A stretch of DNA of 64,000 nt from an uncultured Planctomycetota bacterium (GTDB taxonomy: Bacteria; Planctomycetota; Phycisphaerae; UBA1845; Fen-1342). Below, piece after piece: positions 60,269-64,000 of this stretch (position 1 is the stretch's first letter; every line of letters begins with the position of its first letter). Under the pieces are notes generated by a model. It saw only the letters and a list, made by a program, of their open reading frames with translations, did no database searches and had not been told where the DNA came from. The DNA lies in assembly GCA_900696535.1 (NCBI GenBank), contig CAADGM010000236.1:1-64000 (forward strand), given 5' to 3'. The position numbers and the translations under genes were made by a program.

Positions 60269-61873
60269 TTATTCGGGGCGCTGCCCAGCTTCAGAAGTGG
60301 CGGGCCGAGCCAGGAGCTGCCAGAACGGCTCGCTGCGGATGATCTCGACGCCGGGCGGAACGAGTGACTCCACCTCGCGCGAGGCGACCGCGATGACGCG
60401 CCCGCCGCGCCCCAGGTGCGCCGCGAGCATCTCCTCGCTGAGCAACTCGCCGCCCAACGGAAACAGGCAGGCTCGCGTCAGCGTGAAGAAGACGCGCACG
60501 CCGTCGGGTGCGCCGCGCAGCGTTGCCGCAGCCGCGATCAGTGGCGCCGGGTTCGAGTCGGCGATGATCCAGCCGCCGGGGCCGGCGTCCTCAAGCGCCG
60601 CTCGGGCCATCCGCTCAGCCGAGTCGTCCAGGTGCCGCCACGGCCGGAGGAAGTGCGTGTACGCGTTGCGGAAGGGGAGCGGCCGCATCTGGCTCGCCAG
60701 CCAGCCCTGCCGCTGCGCGATGAGTGGGAAGGCGAGGTATACAACGATCGGCAGCGCGGCGCCCAGCGCGAGCACGCGGTGCAGTGCAGGGCGGCTGATC
60801 CACCGACGTGTCCAGGGTCGCAGTGCCCGGACGCCGACCCCGGCCCACAGCGCAACCAGCACGCACACCGGCACGAAGTACGTGTAGACGTCCTTGATGT
60901 TGTAGCGGACGACGAAGGCTGTCACGACGAGCGTCTGGGCCGTGAGCACCCACGCCATCAGCCGCCCTCGTCCGCGTGTGCGGCGCTGCATCCCCGCCGC
61001 CGCCGTGGGCAAGGCCAGCGACGGGAAGCAGTAGCCGAGCACCAGCGCCGCCATGAGAAGGTGCCGCGCGCCCACCTCGACATTCAGCACGGCCGCCGCC
61101 CAGCCGGTCGTTCCGACGCCCCCGCCGAAGAGCGCCGAGCGCAGCGTTCGGGCCAGGTCGCCGGTCTGGTGATAGAAGTCCGCGACCAGGACCAGGTACG
61201 GCGCGGCGCCAAGCAGCCAGGCCACTGCGCAAGCGGGCAGCCACTTCGCCCCCACGCGACCCCTTACGACTCGCTCCAGCAGCAGCACGCCGTAGGTCGC
61301 CAGCGTCAACGTGCCGAGCATGTGGTCGGCCACGTGCAGGCCGTTGACGAAGAACACGGCCACGAGCCACGCCGGTCGGCCGCCGCGCGCGAAGCGCCAT
61401 AGCAGCAGCCACTCGACGGTCATCATCGCCGCGGCCAGCGTGTACGTCTCGGTCGTGGCCGACATCTGCCAGAAGCTGTGCGCCAGCGCGAGCGTGGCCC
61501 CGGCCAGGTACGCGGCCCAGCGGCTTCGCGTAAGTAAGACCACGAGCGCGGCCAGGGCGCCCACCGCCGTCGCCCCGCTGATGCTCGAAAGCAGGTTGAT
61601 GCGGACGGCCGGGTCGCCCAGCGGCAGCGCAAGCATCCCGCGCCCAAGCCACCAGTGCAGCGGGTGTGCCAGCGCGAGGCCGAGCGGGTGCTCGAGCTGC
61701 CCGGTGAGGATGCGGTACTGGTGGAACCCGGAATCCTGCCACTCCAGCCCGCGGGCACAGGTCGCCGCGAACAGGATGAGCGCCAGCCCGCCGGCGGTGA
61801 TGCCGGCGGCCAGTGCGGAGGGGCGCGTCATGCGCCTCGGTCGATCCGGGCCGCGCTCACCACGGGCGGGCAT
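60269..61873 (-). CDS. DUF2723 multi-pass membrane protein
   Basis: A 534-residue protein with about ten membrane helices. DUF2723 proteins resemble protein O-mannosyltransferases and other GT-C enzymes: the early loop GLEWQDSGFHQYRILTGQLEHPLGLALAHPLH has the acidic residue (D47) of the GT-C active site and the conserved PLGxxxxHPL. The C-terminal region is soluble (about 410-520). It may glycosylate a periplasmic acceptor, but no substrate is indicated. The ATG at 61873 overlaps the upstream gene's stop as TGATG; the ATG at 61831 (MTRPSA) is a shorter alternative. Confidence 0.88.
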   Translation of the reverse strand: MPARGERGPDRPRRMTRPSALAAGITAGGLALILFAATCARGLEWQDSGFHQYRILTGQLEHPLGLALAHPLHWWLGRGMLALPLGDPAVRINLLSSISGATAVGALAALVVLLTRSRWAAYLAGATLALAHSFWQMSATTETYTLAAAMMTVEWLLLWRFARGGRPAWLVAVFFVNGLHVADHMLGTLTLATYGVLLLERVVRGRVGAKWLPACAVAWLLGAAPYLVLVADFYHQTGDLARTLRSALFGGGVGTTGWAAAVLNVEVGARHLLMAALVLGYCFPSLALPTAAAGMQRRTRGRGRLMAWVLTAQTLVVTAFVVRYNIKDVYTYFVPVCVLVALWAGVGVRALRPWTRRWISRPALHRVLALGAALPIVVYLAFPLIAQRQGWLASQMRPLPFRNAYTHFLRPWRHLDDSAERMARAALEDAGPGGWIIADSNPAPLIAAAATLRGAPDGVRVFFTLTRACLFPLGGELLSEEMLAAHLGRGGRVIAVASREVESLVPPGVEIIRSEPFWQLLARPATSEAGQRPE

Positions 61874-62418
61874 CAGGGCTGGTCGCTCCCGTGATCCTTC
61901 GCGGCGGCAGACTTGACGGCCTGCTCGATCGGCTTGCCGATGTAGGTCTCGAACTCGCGCTCGTCGACCTCACCCTGAGTGCGGCTGACGGGCGTGCCCT
62001 CCCGCGTCAGCAGCAGGAAGAGCGGGCCGCGCTCGTACGCGAACCGGGCCCGTGTCCGCGGCGCGTCGGGCTCTCGCGGGTCGACGGAGATGCGGCAGCA
62101 GACAGCGCCTTTCAGAGGTAGTCGCGCCCAGCGCTGCGTGAAGACCTGGCGTTCGTTCCGCAGATGGCTTGGGTCGTTCGGCTCGTAGAGGTAGAGGAAG
62201 ACGCGCGGCCGATCGCGGCTGACCTGCGCCAGGGCCGCGTCGAGATCGCCTTCGATCCACGCGACCGGCGGCCCGCTGGTTGTCGCGAACTGGTTGACCA
62301 GCACGGTCCCGCAGACCAGGACCAGGAAGATGGCCACGCCCCACCAGGGCGGCCCCTTGCGGCGCGGCGGCGAGGCTGGCGTGTCGGCCTGGTTCGGCGT
62401 GTCGGGGGTCTCGGACAC
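61873..62418 (-). CDS. Membrane-anchored thioredoxin-fold-like protein without CxxC
   Basis: A 181-residue protein with an N-terminal Pro-rich stretch, one membrane helix (about 27-43, WGVAIFLVLVCGTVLV), and a domain resembling thioredoxin: LAQVSRDRPRVFLYLYEPNDPSHLRNERQVFTQRWARLPLKGAVCCRISVD...RARFAYERGPLFLLLTREG. Where a thioredoxin has CxxC after the first strand, this has PNDPS, so it cannot be a classical thiol oxidoreductase. The GTG at 62418 has GGAG six bases upstream; GTG 62430 is an alternative. It is coupled with the DUF2723 gene. Confidence 0.75.
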   Translation of the reverse strand: MSETPDTPNQADTPASPPRRKGPPWWGVAIFLVLVCGTVLVNQFATTSGPPVAWIEGDLDAALAQVSRDRPRVFLYLYEPNDPSHLRNERQVFTQRWARLPLKGAVCCRISVDPREPDAPRTRARFAYERGPLFLLLTREGTPVSRTQGEVDEREFETYIGKPIEQAVKSAAAKDHGSDQP

Positions 62419-62594
62419 GGTGCGCTCCACTTGGTCGCGCGCCCCTCCGGGCGGCGCGGCCGTCCGAGAACTCTATCGCCCGACGGCGCGGGGGTAAAAC
62501 AGCCACCGCAGAGACGAGGGACGCACGCGCCGGCCGACAGACGCCCGCGCGGCGTTCCGATAGTATGATTTCTGGACGTTGTCGGAGACTTGGC

Positions 62595-64000
62595 TTGCTC
62601 AGAACCTTCCCGCCGGAACTGGAGCGCGAACGTCGTCGCATCGAGGAAGTCGCCCGGAGCGAGGGCCTGGACTTCTTCGAGACGATCTTCGAGATGCTCG
62701 ACTTCGAGCAGATGAACCAGGTGGCGGCGTACGGGGGCTTCCCGCAGCGCTACCCGCACTGGCGGTTCGGGATGCAGTACGAGACGCTGCGCAAGCAGCA
62801 CGCGTACGGGCTGGGGCGCATCTACGAGATGGTCATCAACAACGACCCGTGCTACGCCTACCTGCTCTCCGACAACGAGTTCGTCGACCAGAAGACGGTC
62901 ATGGCGCACGTGCTCGCGCACTGCGACTTCTTCAAGAACAACATCTGGTTCAGCAAGACCAACCGCAAGATGATGGACGGGATGGCCAACCACGCCACCC
63001 GCGTGCACCGCCACATCGAGCGCGAGGGCTACGAGACGGTCGAGCGCTTCATCGACGTGTGCCTGAGCCTGGAGAACCTGATCGATCCGTACTCCCCGTT
63101 CATGAAGCGTCAGCCGGAGCCGCAGCGCCCGGCTGCGGGCTACACGCGGCTGGCCGACCAGCTCGAGGCCCGCGCGACGCGCTACCCGGCCAAGCCGTAC
63201 ATGGAGCGGTACATCAACCCGCCCGACGAGATGCGGGCCGAGCGCGAGCGCGAGGAGGCCGAGGTGAAGGCCGCCCGGCACAAGTTCCCGCCGGCGCCGG
63301 AGCGCGACGTGCTCCAGTTCCTGCTCCAGCACGCGCCACTCGAGGACTGGCAGGCGGACATCCTGACCATCATCCGCGACGAGGCCTACTACTTCGCCCC
63401 GCAGGGCCAGACCAAGATCATGAACGAGGGCTGGGCGACCTACTGGCACTCGCGCTTCATGACGCGCTACCACCTGCGCGACGACGAGCTCATCACCTAC
63501 TGCGACCACCACTCCGGCATCCTGGCCACGGCTCCCGGGCGGATGAACCCCTACAAGCTCGGGGTCGAGCTGTTCCGCGACATCGAGGATCGCTGGAACC
63601 GCGGCCGCTTCGGCAAGGAATACGAGGAGTGCCAGTCCATCGAGCGTCGCCGCACGTGGGACACCAAGCTGAACCAGGGACGGACCAAGATCTTCGAGGT
63701 CCGCCGGATGCACAACGACGTGACCTTCATCGACGAGTTCCTCACGCCGGAGTTCGTCGACCGCTTCCAGCTCTACCACTACCGCCAGGACCCGGCGACC
63801 GGCCGCATGGTCATCGTCAACCGCGACTTCGACGTGATCAAGCAGACCATGCTGTTCATGCTGACCAACCACGGCCAGCCCTACATTTACGTGGTCGACA
63901 GCAACTACGCCAACCGCGGCGAACTGTACCTGGCGCACAAGCACCTCGGCGTCGACGTCGACCTGAAGTACGCCGGTGAGTGCCTCAAGAACCTGCGCCT
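62595..64000 (+). CDS. SpoVR family protein, 3' end beyond window
   Basis: The translated frame from TTG 62595 matches SpoVR: FFETIFEMLDFEQMNQVAAYGGFPQRYPHWRFGMQYE near residues 25-65, IYEMVINNDPCYAYLLSDN, the QKTVMAHVLAHCDFFKNN segment, and later IIRDEAYYFAPQGQTKIMNEGWATYWH. SpoVR proteins act with PrkA and YeaH in stress or spore-coat formation; here neither partner is in the window. About 468 residues are visible and the gene is cut at the right edge. TTG has GGAG seven bases upstream and TATGAT at 62564-62569 as a likely -10. Confidence 0.92.
   Translation, partial: MLRTFPPELERERRRIEEVARSEGLDFFETIFEMLDFEQMNQVAAYGGFPQRYPHWRFGMQYETLRKQHAYGLGRIYEMVINNDPCYAYLLSDNEFVDQKTVMAHVLAHCDFFKNNIWFSKTNRKMMDGMANHATRVHRHIEREGYETVERFIDVCLSLENLIDPYSPFMKRQPEPQRPAAGYTRLADQLEARATRYPAKPYMERYINPPDEMRAEREREEAEVKAARHKFPPAPERDVLQFLLQHAPLEDWQADILTIIRDEAYYFAPQGQTKIMNEGWATYWHSRFMTRYHLRDDELITYCDHHSGILATAPGRMNPYKLGVELFRDIEDRWNRGRFGKEYEECQSIERRRTWDTKLNQGRTKIFEVRRMHNDVTFIDEFLTPEFVDRFQLYHYRQDPATGRMVIVNRDFDVIKQTMLFMLTNHGQPYIYVVDSNYANRGELYLAHKHLGVDVDLKYAGECLKNLR

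Noticed and set aside
62112-63944. A long minus-strand open frame opposite the SpoVR gene.
   Set aside because: The plus strand encodes an obvious SpoVR protein. The opposite frame has typical shadow composition (Val/Leu/His/Arg-rich).
1-64000. tRNA, rRNA, tmRNA, insertion sequence or prophage genes.
   Set aside because: I looked for the T-loop GGTTCGA-type signature, transposase and integrase motifs and found none that fit.

Overview
The window is a very GC-rich bacterial chromosome segment with densely packed genes on both strands. It has no rRNA, no tRNA, no insertion sequence, no prophage and no CRISPR array that I can see. The gene content points to a Gram-negative, meso-DAP peptidoglycan-making member of the Planctomycetota, or a close relative in the PVC group. 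The signs are a PEP-CTERM protein, an anti-sigma/prepilin-like fusion, many small lipoproteins and proline-rich envelope proteins with no outside relatives that I recognise, KDO transferase (so LPS), and frequent GTG/TTG starts. The phylum is an inference; no rRNA is present to settle it.

Layout. 1-7177 (minus): an antiporter cut by the window edge, then a tightly overlapping Bat/VWA operon (DUF58, lipoprotein, BatA, BatB, BatC-like) and a Uma2-type protein. 7196-13418: larE, diverging from a coupled three-gene envelope operon (zinc-ribbon protein, lipoprotein, RDD membrane protein), which meets a SulP transporter tail to tail. 13663-15741: a PEP-CTERM protein with its own promoter and terminator, and a MurG-superfamily glycosyltransferase. 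15838-26302 (minus): a division/cell-wall (dcw) cluster read as mraZ, rsmH, LysM membrane protein, ftsL-like, ftsI, murE, murF, mraY, ftsW, with a sigma-70-like promoter and MraZ boxes in front. 26464-32068: waaA, a LolA-like secreted protein, sucD, and a NatAB-type ABC exporter. 32259-38247: cyclophilin lipoprotein, iscX diverging from a 7Fe-type ferredoxin, a HEAT-like secreted protein, clpS, and an ECF sigma/anti-sigma pair. 38487-45757: RNase Y, two planctomycete-style orphan membrane proteins, fabF-acpP, a class II aldolase and a zinc metallopeptidase. 45887-50994: three envelope lipoproteins or secreted proteins, an ATP-grasp enzyme and trpB. 50977-54681: a repeat-rich gap, a large secreted Gly/Val-repeat protein and a methyltransferase. 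54929-64000: a bacterial eRF1-like (baeRF3) protein, a DUF202 protein, clpB, a DUF2723 membrane protein, a thioredoxin-fold relative and the start of spoVR.

How the genes fit together. The largest theme is envelope construction: lipid II synthesis and polymerisation (murE/murF/mraY/ftsW/ftsI), LPS core (waaA), fatty acid supply (acpP/fabF) and several lipoproteins. A second theme is protein quality control and stress (clpS, clpB, baeRF3, RNase Y, spoVR, sigma/anti-sigma). The most unusual feature is a family of exact 8-bp (and 7-bp) tandem repeat arrays: one supplies the stop codon of trpB, and another lies in frame inside the second AAA+ module of ClpB.
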